Source: Erysipelotrichaceae bacterium (GTDB lineage Bacteria > Bacillota_I > Bacilli_A > RFN20 > CAG-826). From it: a DNA stretch of 64,000 nt. How positions within the stretch are numbered: position 1 is the first letter of the stretch; every line of letters begins with the position of its first letter. The DNA is taken from contig SVAY01000004.1 of NCBI GenBank assembly GCA_015059185.1, forward strand, positions 41,363 through 105,362, read 5' to 3'. The notes beneath the pieces are model-generated. The model worked only from the letters and a program-made list of their open reading frames with translations. It was not told the origin of the DNA and searched no databases. The position numbers and the translations under genes are program-made. Shown piece after piece: positions 43,475-51,830 of this stretch.

Positions 43475-44605
43475 ATGGAATGGGTTCAAGACTTTTTGTT
43501 TCAAAACTTTATTTTGTTGTTTGCAGCCATAGTGATGTTTGCGAGTTCTATCCTTAGATATAAAGCGCACCCACGAGTCAGTGTTTATACAATGCTCATT
43601 ATGACTGTCGCTTTGTGTTTAGCTTCTTTTGGTCAACTAGAAAAATATGGGAAATCAATATTAGATCCCACATTAACATTAATATTTTCAATATTAGGAT
43701 ATATATTTAGACCAATATGTATTTATCTATTTTATTTATTAGGTAATGAACATCCTAAAAAACGCTGGGTCGCACTTTCTCTTGTCCCACTCGCTATTAA
43801 TACCATTATTTATAGTTTGGCCTTTGTTCCTACTATTAATGAATACATTGTTTATTTTGATGTTGTAACAGTGGAAGGTGTGGAACAGGTATCGTTCCAT
43901 GGAGGGTTCTTAAGATTTACCTCTCATGTTATTTCTTTGCTCTATCTTTTATTCTTAATTTATTTATCAATTACTACCGTCAAATTCAAAAGATTATTCC
44001 GTGTTTTAACTACATTAACATGCGTCACTATTGTTGTTGTAGCAGTAGTTGTTGAATCCTTCTTTAATAGTGAAGGTAACATTAATATATTAAATACTGC
44101 CATCCCGTTCCCTATAGTCATTTATTACTTATATTTAAATATTGAAAAAGCAGAGTTGGATAATTTAACAGGATTTTTTAACCGTGAAGTTTATAACGCG
44201 AAAGTTGATGAAATTAACGAAATCGTCAAAGGAGTTATCTTATTTAAAATTCCGTTTGTTGATAACCCTCATAATGTTGATGCTTATAATATGAACAATG
44301 ATGATATTAAACATATATCCGCTATCATACTACACAATATCTCTAGAAAGATGATTGTTTATCGATTAGAAGATAATGTGTTTTTCCTTGTAACTAATGA
44401 TAGTAACACCAAAACAGTTCTCGATACTTATGATCAAATAAAGAAACAACTATATGAACATTCATATAGAGTTGATATGGGGTATGCTTTTAGAACTAGT
44501 AAAAACGAACTTATTCATGAACTATATTTAGAAGCTGATCGTATGTTACGTACAGCAAAAGGTTCATTTACTGGAAATACAACCACAATGAAGAAAATCT
44601 TCTAA
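43475..44605 (+). CDS. Seven-helix membrane protein with degenerate GGDEF domain
   Basis: 376 residues. About seven helices span 8-225. The cytoplasmic part opens with LDNLTGFFNR, the DxLTGLxNR start of GGDEF domains. Where the catalytic GG(D/E)EF loop should be, the sequence reads RLEDNVFFLV. It cannot be a diguanylate cyclase by that motif, and may be a c-di-nucleotide receptor or a dimerisation domain. Expression appears to be leaderless. Confidence 0.72.
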   Translation: MEWVQDFLFQNFILLFAAIVMFASSILRYKAHPRVSVYTMLIMTVALCLASFGQLEKYGKSILDPTLTLIFSILGYIFRPICIYLFYLLGNEHPKKRWVALSLVPLAINTIIYSLAFVPTINEYIVYFDVVTVEGVEQVSFHGGFLRFTSHVISLLYLLFLIYLSITTVKFKRLFRVLTTLTCVTIVVVAVVVESFFNSEGNINILNTAIPFPIVIYYLYLNIEKAELDNLTGFFNREVYNAKVDEINEIVKGVILFKIPFVDNPHNVDAYNMNNDDIKHISAIILHNISRKMIVYRLEDNVFFLVTNDSNTKTVLDTYDQIKKQLYEHSYRVDMGYAFRTSKNELIHELYLEADRMLRTAKGSFTGNTTTMKKIF

Positions 44606-44656
44606 TATAGATTGTATTTTATATACAATAAATGATAAATTACTATTAAGGCATTG

Positions 44657-44897
44657 AAGGAAACAAGTAGTTTGTCACCCTTTCTTCTAGAGAGTAGCCG
44701 GTTGCTGCAAGGCTATAGAAAGAGATAAATGAATACATTCCGGAGCTGCTTCCTGAACTAATAGTAGGGATAGACGGTTTCTCCCGATATCGAGAAGTGT
44801 CAAGTACACATAAGGAATAAGTTGCGAAGCTTATTTAAATTGAGGTGGTACCACGAATTATTCGTCCTCATGAAGAGGACTTTTATTATATTTAGGA
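44657..44897 (+). promoter_or_regulatory. T-box leader (tyrosine) upstream of tyrS
   Basis: The conserved T-box TGAGGTGGTACCACG is at 44841-44855. Stem I is closed by AGGAA (44658-44662) with TTCCT near 44750. The candidate specifier is TAC (44734-44736) within GAATACATTC, a Tyr codon that fits the gene below. The terminator GTCCTC/GAGGAC with TTTTATT is at 44874-44897. Uncharged tRNA-Tyr is known to stabilise the antiterminator and turn such genes on. Confidence 0.93.
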
Positions 44898-44904
44898 GTT
44901 TTTT

Positions 44905-46122
44905 ATGGGAATTTATGAAGAATTAGAAGCGCGTGGATTAATCGCGCAAGTCACAAACAAAGAAGAAATTAGAGAACTTGTGAATAATGGTAAAGCGATA
45001 TTCTATATCGGTTTTGACTGTACTGCTGATAGTTTAACTGCTGGTCACTTTATGACCCTTGTTTTAATGAAGAGATTACAACAAGCAGGTAATCGACCAA
45101 TCGCTTTAATTGGTGGAGGAACTACGATGATTGGTGATCCAAGCGGTAGAACCGACATGCGTAAGATGCTCACCATTGAAGATATCCGCCATAACGCCGA
45201 TTGCTTTAAACGTCAAATGGAACGTTTTATTGAATTTGGTCCAGATAAAGCTCTTATGGTCAATAACGCTGATTGGTTACTTAATCTTAATTATGTTGAT
45301 CTACTTAGAGAAGTGGGACCACATTTCTCCGTTAACAATATGCTTAGAGCGGAATGCTATAAGCAAAGAATGGAAAAAGGCTTATCTTTCTTAGAATTTA
45401 ACTACATGATTATGCAATCATACGACTTTTATCATTTATTTAAAGAATATGGTTGTAATATGCAATTCGGTGGAGATGACCAATGGAGCAACATGCTTGG
45501 CGGCACTGAATTAATTAGAAGAAAATTAGGCAAAGATGCGCACTGTTTAACTATCACTCTTTTAACTGACAGTAATGGTATGAAGATGGGTAAAACTGCA
45601 GGTAATGCGGTCTGGCTTGACGCTAACAAGACTTCACCATTTGATTTCTATCAATATTGGAGAAATGTTGGCGATGCAGATGTCTTAAAATGTATCAAAA
45701 TGTTAACATTCATTTCTTTAGATCAAATTAAGGAATTTGAATCTTATGATTCAAGTAGAATTAATGAACTCAAAGAAATCCTCGCTTTTGAATTAACTAA
45801 AATGGTGCACGGTGAAGACGAAGCAACAAAAGCCCAAGAAGCTGCTAGAGCCTTATTTAGTGGTGCGGGTGATGATGCGAATATGCCAACCACTGAATTA
45901 GATTCTCTTGAAGGTGAAGGCGAATTATTACTTAACCTATTAATGAAAGCAGGCTTAACTGCATCAAAAGGAGAAGGAAGAAGACTTGTTGAACAAGGTG
46001 GAATTTCTCTTGACGCAGAAAAAGTCACTGATCCAAACTTAGTTATTTCAAAAGAAAAACTAAAAGAAGGAATCAAAATCAAAAAAGGTAAAAAGATTTT
46101 TCATAAAATTATTCTAAAATAA
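44905..46122 (+). CDS. tyrS: Tyrosyl-tRNA synthetase
   Basis: A 405-residue class I synthetase. The HIGH-equivalent is TAGHFM (45-50), the KMSKS-equivalent is KMGKT, and an S4 RNA-binding domain closes the protein (GRRLVEQGGISLDAEKV). The opening YIGFDCTADSLTAGH is diagnostic of TyrRS. Expression is controlled by the T-box just upstream. AGGAG is 6 nt before the ATG. Confidence 0.97.
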   Translation: MGIYEELEARGLIAQVTNKEEIRELVNNGKAIFYIGFDCTADSLTAGHFMTLVLMKRLQQAGNRPIALIGGGTTMIGDPSGRTDMRKMLTIEDIRHNADCFKRQMERFIEFGPDKALMVNNADWLLNLNYVDLLREVGPHFSVNNMLRAECYKQRMEKGLSFLEFNYMIMQSYDFYHLFKEYGCNMQFGGDDQWSNMLGGTELIRRKLGKDAHCLTITLLTDSNGMKMGKTAGNAVWLDANKTSPFDFYQYWRNVGDADVLKCIKMLTFISLDQIKEFESYDSSRINELKEILAFELTKMVHGEDEATKAQEAARALFSGAGDDANMPTTELDSLEGEGELLLNLLMKAGLTASKGEGRRLVEQGGISLDAEKVTDPNLVISKEKLKEGIKIKKGKKIFHKIILK

Positions 46123-46137
46123 TTTAGCAAAATTATT

Positions 46138-46149
46138 TACAATATACTC
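46138..46149 (+). promoter_or_regulatory. Probable leaderless promoter of the K+ channel gene
   Basis: Overlapping -10 candidates TACAAT (46138-46143) and TATACT (46144-46149) lie just before the ATG at 46152. There is no ribosome site. The -35 element is not clear. Confidence 0.5.
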
Positions 46150-46151
46150 AT

Positions 46152-47093
46152 ATGAGAAAATTAACTACCTATCAAAAAAGACTTGTTGAACTCATTGCCG
46201 GTGGTGTTATTTATACCGTGGTAATGCTTTTAGGCGTTTATGTAGCAAGTTCAATTGTTAGGGATGGTTTATCTAATGCTAATTATTTATTTTCATTATC
46301 CCTTTTCTCATTCTCGTTAGTATATTTATATCGTTTTCTTAGTTTAAACCCGAAAAAACTACTTCCTACAATAAGGTTTATTTTTAATCTTGTTGCTTAT
46401 ATTGGTATAGCAGTCTTAACTTTATTTGCGAAATCTAGTAGTCAAATAGAAGTGATTATCGGTGTTTTATTCGCGAGTGTTTTATGGGTGAACGCGATAT
46501 TATCGACAATGATTAATTATCGTGCAAGAAATATCATTTTAAATGTTATTGTTTCTATTTATTCATTTTTATTAATCATCATCTTTGCATCAGGTATTGC
46601 TTCTGACATTATCAATACTGCAATTGCTATCGTTCCTTTGAGCTATGTCATAATGTGCTTCTTTGGAGCGATGAAGTTAGTCTTCTCAGGCTTAAGAAAA
46701 CAAACGCTTGTACAGATTATTAAAAAGACATACACGATTGAAATCTTATATGGTTTAGTTACTTTAACAATTGCTACTAGTATTATGCTATTAACCGTTG
46801 ATTCAAGTTTCGAAAACTTTTGGGACGCGTTATGGTACTGTTTTGCAGTAGTGACAACTATTGGCTTTGGTGACTTTGTGGCCACCTCTTTGATTGGCCG
46901 TATCTTAACAGTAATTTTAGGAATATATGGAATAATCGTGGTAGCCTTAATTACTTCAATCATCGTTAACTTCTATAATGAAACTAAGACAGATAAAGAA
47001 ACTGTTATTAAAGAAACAATTGAAAAACTAGAAAAAGAAAGAAATTCTTCTACACAAATAGAAGATGTCAATGAAGAAAAGGAAGATAAATAA
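46152..47093 (+). CDS. Voltage-gated-type potassium channel
   Basis: 313 residues with about six membrane helices. The pore loop carries the selectivity filter TTIGFGD (235-241) between the last two helices, identical to K+ channels. The C-terminal tail (about 275-313) is charged and probably coiled coil. No TrkA-N/RCK domain is present and no strong arginine ladder in S4 is seen, so gating is uncertain. Its stop overlaps the phosphatase start by one base (TAATG), which couples the two. Confidence 0.9.
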   Translation: MRKLTTYQKRLVELIAGGVIYTVVMLLGVYVASSIVRDGLSNANYLFSLSLFSFSLVYLYRFLSLNPKKLLPTIRFIFNLVAYIGIAVLTLFAKSSSQIEVIIGVLFASVLWVNAILSTMINYRARNIILNVIVSIYSFLLIIIFASGIASDIINTAIAIVPLSYVIMCFFGAMKLVFSGLRKQTLVQIIKKTYTIEILYGLVTLTIATSIMLLTVDSSFENFWDALWYCFAVVTTIGFGDFVATSLIGRILTVILGIYGIIVVALITSIIVNFYNETKTDKETVIKETIEKLEKERNSSTQIEDVNEEKEDK

Positions 47094-49702
47094 TGTTTGA
47101 AGCATTAACCGTTGCAAACTTTTGGAAATATATCATTCTTCTAGTAGAAAGTTTATTGGTAGTGGTTTTAGCTATCATTTTTTATTTATTACAAAACAAC
47201 ACTCCATTTAAAAAGATTAGATGGATTTATCGTCAATTGATAATTGGTATTGTTTTTGGTGGAGCAGCGATATTCGGCACTGAAATGGGTGTTGATATTG
47301 GTAGCTCAATCATTAATGTGAGAGATGCCGCTCCTTTAGTCGCTGGATTAGTATTCGGTGGTCCGGCTGGCATGATTGCCGCTATCATTGGTTCAGTTGA
47401 AAGACTTGTATCGACATATGTTTTCTATAAAGGTGCATATTCTGTTGTTGCCTGTGTAGTTGCGACATTTTTAGCTGGTGGATATGCTTGGATATTAAGA
47501 AAATATTTCTTCGAAAGTAAGACTCCTAGCTGGTTATTTGGCTTTGCGACTGCCGTGATTATGGAAGTCATTCACTTTATCGTTTTATATATCACCAACA
47601 TCAAAGATCCTCAAACCGTTTTAAATATCATTATGGATATTGCTATTCCAATGATTCTAGGTAATGGTGTTGGAGTTGCCTTATCCTGTTTAGCAGTTGG
47701 CTTACTTGAAGATGAATATACATTCAAAAAGATGGCGAAAAAAAGAAAAAGTATTCATTCTAAGATTCAAGTCGGATTACTTTTATTAATCTTAGTGACA
47801 GCCACAATGTCGACATCATTCGTGATGATTATTCAAAATAACTATGCGAATGAAACTGCGGAAGAAGCATTAAATAAAGGTATTGAAGACTCAACTGATT
47901 ATATTTTAAGTTTCTCCGATGAGATTGCTCATAGTCATGCCTTAAATACTTATTGGGCCTATACTGATTATGCTAAAAAATATGATAATCCAAACGATAT
48001 TTTGATTAAGTTAAGAGATTGTATGGATGAAAGAAGATATCAAAGCTTTGGCTTTACTATTGCCAATATTATTGCTTACGAAACTGAAGGTGGACATGAG
48101 GAAGGACAAATTCTTTATAGTTCTGATACCCAACTTCTTGGCGCAAATGTATTAGAAGTATCAGATGAGAGATTACAGGGCTTACATGAATTAGTGAAAG
48201 CCCCCTATGGCGATATTGAACACGAAGATGCAACACTTAATGTAAGACATGTAGAAGTGGAGATATATGAATCTGAGTTCTATGGTGAAAAAGTAAAAAT
48301 TGCTAACATCTCATTAGTGGATGATGAATCTCATAAAGTGAATATGAATGCTTATTTACAGCTCGTTTTTGATTCTGATGCAGTATATAACATCAATAAC
48401 TATATGGGTAACATCAACTCTCGATTAGCGTTATTCACTCAAAATCGACGTGTATATTTAAATGGATATGTTGTCATTATTGATAAAAATGATATGATTG
48501 TCAGCCATACTCCTATGGACAAAATGTATATAGAATTTGAATTATCACGAAAAGATATTGAAGAAATCGAACCTTTTGAACTGGAACGTGAAACTATTTA
48601 TAACGAAGATTCATTTTATATGCATTATGATGTGGAGGATTATATAATCCTATCTATTATTCCTACCACTGACGTTACCGAAGGAAGAAATATGATGATT
48701 ATCGTTTATACCTTCATGCTTACAGTAATTTATGCAAGTATCTTCTTTGTCTCATATATCTTAATCAAGAACTTAATCATTAAAAATATTCGTAAGATTA
48801 ACGATACTCTTGCTCTTATTATTAAAGGTGATTTAGATCAAAAAGTGGAAGCTAATTCTTCTAGTGAATTTGAAGATTTATCTAGTGATATCAACTATAC
48901 AGTTGATACATTAAAGCGATACATTAAAGAAGCGGATGAAAGAATCGATAAAGAATTAGCCTTTGCTCGCGTCATTCAATCTAGCTCTTTACCAAGTGTC
49001 TTCCCTCCATTCCCGGGTGTGACTGAATTTGATATTTATGCAACAATGAACACCGCTAAAGAGGTAGGTGGAGACTTCTATGACTTCTATTTTGTCGATG
49101 CAAATCGCCTAGCTTTCTTAGTAGCCGATGTCAGTGGAAAAGGTATTCCAGCTAGTATGTTTATGATGGAAAGTAAGGCTTTACTAAAGAATTCTGTTTT
49201 AACGCTTAAAGAAGTTGATAAAGTATTCGCTCGTGTGAATGATGCTTTATCTCAAGGTAATGAAGCGAATATGTTTGTTACTTGTTGGATGGGTATTATT
49301 GATTTAGCTACCGGTGAAGTGCAGTTCGCTAACGCTGGACATAATGCTCCACTTATCTATGAAAATAAGACAGGTAAATGGAAATATATCGAACAAAATA
49401 AGGATTTAGTCCTTGCGGGTCTTGAAGGTGTTCCATATCACGCTCAAACTATCAAACTACAACCTGGAGATAAGATCTTCTTATATACTGATGGTGTAGT
49501 TGAAGCGACTAGAGGCGATAAAGTTTTATATGGTGAAGAACGACTTCTTAAGTTCTTAAATAAGAGTACCAAGCTTGACCAATATAAGTTACTTGATTCC
49601 TTACAAAAAGACATCGATAGTTTCATCGATGGTGCTCCTCAATTTGATGATATTACAATGCTATATTTCGACTTTAAAAATAAAAGAAAAGTTAACGAAT
49701 AA
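47093..49702 (+). CDS. Membrane-bound SpoIIE/RsbU-type serine phosphatase
   Basis: 869 residues. The N-terminal six-helix region resembles the 5TMR-LYT sensor (RDAAPLVAGLVFGGPAGMIA, then AAIIGSVERL). A helix near 230 leads to an extracytoplasmic sensor domain (about 255-530), another helix (about 545-568), a HAMP-like linker and a PP2C/SpoIIE domain (about 620-865). Metal-binding motifs include KEVGGDFYD (Asp661), VADVSGKG and DDITML. Such enzymes dephosphorylate anti-sigma-factor antagonists. No RsbV/RsbW partner is in the window. Translational coupling to a K+ channel suggests a link between ion flux and stress signalling. Confidence 0.9.
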   Translation: MFEALTVANFWKYIILLVESLLVVVLAIIFYLLQNNTPFKKIRWIYRQLIIGIVFGGAAIFGTEMGVDIGSSIINVRDAAPLVAGLVFGGPAGMIAAIIGSVERLVSTYVFYKGAYSVVACVVATFLAGGYAWILRKYFFESKTPSWLFGFATAVIMEVIHFIVLYITNIKDPQTVLNIIMDIAIPMILGNGVGVALSCLAVGLLEDEYTFKKMAKKRKSIHSKIQVGLLLLILVTATMSTSFVMIIQNNYANETAEEALNKGIEDSTDYILSFSDEIAHSHALNTYWAYTDYAKKYDNPNDILIKLRDCMDERRYQSFGFTIANIIAYETEGGHEEGQILYSSDTQLLGANVLEVSDERLQGLHELVKAPYGDIEHEDATLNVRHVEVEIYESEFYGEKVKIANISLVDDESHKVNMNAYLQLVFDSDAVYNINNYMGNINSRLALFTQNRRVYLNGYVVIIDKNDMIVSHTPMDKMYIEFELSRKDIEEIEPFELERETIYNEDSFYMHYDVEDYIILSIIPTTDVTEGRNMMIIVYTFMLTVIYASIFFVSYILIKNLIIKNIRKINDTLALIIKGDLDQKVEANSSSEFEDLSSDINYTVDTLKRYIKEADERIDKELAFARVIQSSSLPSVFPPFPGVTEFDIYATMNTAKEVGGDFYDFYFVDANRLAFLVADVSGKGIPASMFMMESKALLKNSVLTLKEVDKVFARVNDALSQGNEANMFVTCWMGIIDLATGEVQFANAGHNAPLIYENKTGKWKYIEQNKDLVLAGLEGVPYHAQTIKLQPGDKIFLYTDGVVEATRGDKVLYGEERLLKFLNKSTKLDQYKLLDSLQKDIDSFIDGAPQFDDITMLYFDFKNKRKVNE

Positions 49703-50198
49703 ATTTCTTTAAATGGCAAGTACGATTAGAACTCACTAGCTCCTTATAAAAAGCTTCTGGGTTCTTTTTTGAATATTCTTGATGTTCCTCTTCAGCACGA
49801 ACAAAGAATTTAAATGGTTCCACTGAAATAAAGGCCTTTTTAGAGGATTTTTCTTCTAAATCTTTAATTTTTCTTAAATAGATATCTTTTTCAGTATCAT
49901 TTTGATAATAGAACGCTAAGGTATAACTAAAGCCTTTATCGATATATTGTCCGTCCTTATCATAAGGATCAACATAACTAAGAAAAATATCGACAATTGT
50001 CTCAAGTGAAATATCGTTTGTATAACTGACTTCAATCGTTTCTCTATGACCTGTTAATTGACTTTTAACTTCTTTATATGAGACTTTTCTTTCGTCTCCT
50101 CCAGAATAGCCTGCAACAATCTTTTCAACACCTTTAAAAGAGCCAAGATAATCAGCAATACACCAAAAGCAGCCACCAGCTAAATAACATTTATTCAT
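49692..50198 (-). CDS. msrA: Peptide methionine sulfoxide reductase MsrA
   Basis: A 168-residue MsrA repairing methionine-S-sulfoxide. The motif GGCFWC has the catalytic Cys10; the family more often reads GCFWG, so Cys13 is unusual. AGYSGG and YEEVKSQLTGH-like (YKEVKSQLTGHRE) residues follow, and YVDPYDKDGQ is typical. The gene overlaps msrC by 8 nt upstream, and the converging phosphatase gene by 11 nt downstream. Confidence 0.93.
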   Translation of the reverse strand: MNKCYLAGGCFWCIADYLGSFKGVEKIVAGYSGGDERKVSYKEVKSQLTGHRETIEVSYTNDISLETIVDIFLSYVDPYDKDGQYIDKGFSYTLAFYYQNDTEKDIYLRKIKDLEEKSSKKAFISVEPFKFFVRAEEEHQEYSKKNPEAFYKELVSSNRTCHLKKFIR

Positions 50199-50643
50199 AA
50201 AATAGTTCTTTTAATACTTCTGCTATCTCTTCTAATAGTTCTTTATCTTCAGCGTGGAATCTATCTAATATCGGCGCATCAATATCAATTAAGGCCTTTA
50301 CTTCATTATTCACGATGATTGGAGTAACAATCTCACTTTTAGATTTACTGCTACAAGCAATATGACCTTTAAATTCATTGACGTTAGGAACAATAACTGT
50401 TTCCTTTTTTTGATAGGTATAGCCACATACTCCTTTATCAAATGGGATAATAGTGCATGCAACCTCACCTTGAAATGGACCTAGATATAAATAATCCTTA
50501 TTCGTAAGATAAAAACCACACCAGTTAATGTCTTCTAATGTGTTAAGTAAAGCACTGACATTACTGAGGTTAGTGATAAGAGGTAAATCTTTATCAATGA
50601 TTGCTTTAATTTGTCTAGTAAGGCTTTTCATACTTTTAATCAT
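50191..50643 (-). CDS. msrC: Free methionine-R-sulfoxide reductase (GAF domain)
   Basis: A 150-residue GAF-type fRMsr. WCGFYL (41-46) and LGPFQG are family signatures. The three redox cysteines 63, 73 and 97 have the same spacing (10 and 24) as in E. coli YebR. It reduces free Met-R-sulfoxide, complementing MsrA, with which it forms an overlapping operon. The ATG at 50643 is used; Met5 is an alternative start. Confidence 0.92.
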   Translation of the reverse strand: MIKSMKSLTRQIKAIIDKDLPLITNLSNVSALLNTLEDINWCGFYLTNKDYLYLGPFQGEVACTIIPFDKGVCGYTYQKKETVIVPNVNEFKGHIACSSKSKSEIVTPIIVNNEVKALIDIDAPILDRFHAEDKELLEEIAEVLKELFYE

Positions 50644-50714
50644 AGCTAAACGATACTAATTATGAAAAGAAATACTTATGAAAGATTGGTATAATTATTT
50701 CAAGAGGTAAAGAA

Positions 50715-51200
50715 ATGGAACTCATAATTACAAATAAATTCATGTCTTTAAAAGGTTCATCTTATGTTAAGGATATTGATCAAAAAGATGTGATGGTAGT
50801 GAAAGGAAAATTCTTCACAATCACTTCTAAAAAATTCATCAAAGACCTCAATAACAATCTTAAGTTTATTGTTAGAAATAAGTTTTGGAGATTATTCCGT
50901 TATTCAGCTTATGTTTATGACGCGAAGAGAAAAAAAGTAGCTGTTATAAGACGTAAATCATTTTCTATGGCTGATCATTTCTATGTTCAATCTAATTTAG
51001 GAAATATTGAAATTAAGGGAGCAATCTTCCAAAGGGATTATCAAATATATTTAAACGGGGTTGAAATTGGTAGTGTCACTAAACAGTTGTCAATCAGAGA
51101 GTCATTCTTATTAAAGATTGATGATAAATTTGATTCATATACGTTCGTCGCTTTAGTTATCGCTATTGACAATATCAACGATAGGAGAATGACGAATTAG
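50715..51200 (+). CDS. LURP-one/Tubby C-like protein (YxjI type)
   Basis: 161 residues resembling the LURP-one-related family: alternating short strands with a late core of FYVQSNLGNIEIKGAIFQRD and DSYTFVALVIAIDN. These small beta-barrel proteins of bacteria have no established function, though phospholipid or membrane binding is suspected. GAGGTAAAG precedes the ATG. The next gene starts 1 nt after the stop. Confidence 0.7.
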   Translation: MELIITNKFMSLKGSSYVKDIDQKDVMVVKGKFFTITSKKFIKDLNNNLKFIVRNKFWRLFRYSAYVYDAKRKKVAVIRRKSFSMADHFYVQSNLGNIEIKGAIFQRDYQIYLNGVEIGSVTKQLSIRESFLLKIDDKFDSYTFVALVIAIDNINDRRMTN

Positions 51201-51201
51201 A

Positions 51202-51729
51202 ATGGATAATCAAGAAGAAAAAATTGGCTTTAAAAGTGGTGAACCTAATTCGGTTGATGAATTAGAAAAGAAACTACCTGGTAAACCACTTAGAGTATTT
51301 GCTAAATTATTCACTATTTTTGGTGTGATTTTTTCTTCTGTTACCATCATGTATTATCTTTTACCAATATTCTCTTTTATCATTGGTTTTATGATTGGAG
51401 CAGTTATAACTGCTTTCATGGTGGTGTCAGTGGTACTTACTTTAGGTGGTGTATTAACATTTGAAGGATACCGAAGCTGGATTGGTAACCATATGTATGA
51501 TGTACCAAGTTTCTTTTTTAACGTTGGTGAGAATAGCGTAAAGCTCATGCCATATTTCTATGTTGCTGCAATCCCTGCAATAGTGCTTACTTCCTTAGGA
51601 TTATTACTTGGTATCATTGGACAAGCAAAATATAAAAGGTGTGTTGGCTATATTGTCACTAATGCGGTTTTTCTTACATTAGCGGTATTCTTTACATTCT
51701 TATTTATAGCAACTGGAATCCCATTTTAA
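51202..51729 (+). CDS. Membrane protein, unknown
   Basis: 175 residues: a charged N-terminus of about 30, then four helices (about 35-60, 62-90, 112-137 and 148-172). No family recognised. It is coupled to the LURP-like gene, 1 nt apart. A strong terminator follows. Confidence 0.72.
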   Translation: MDNQEEKIGFKSGEPNSVDELEKKLPGKPLRVFAKLFTIFGVIFSSVTIMYYLLPIFSFIIGFMIGAVITAFMVVSVVLTLGGVLTFEGYRSWIGNHMYDVPSFFFNVGENSVKLMPYFYVAAIPAIVLTSLGLLLGIIGQAKYKRCVGYIVTNAVFLTLAVFFTFLFIATGIPF

Positions 51730-51742
51730 TCAATTGGAAATT

Positions 51743-51780
51743 AAGAATAAGCCACTTTAAAGTGGTTTTTTCTTATTCTT
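51743..51780 (+). terminator. Terminator after the 51202 gene
   Basis: CCACTTTAAAGTGG core hairpin followed by TTTTTT, inside an outer AAGAATAAG/CTTATTCTT pair. Confidence 0.9.
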
Positions 51781-51830
51781 CTATAAATTAACGTTATTTT
51801 TTGATAACCTTATATGTAAGAGGTTTTGAT

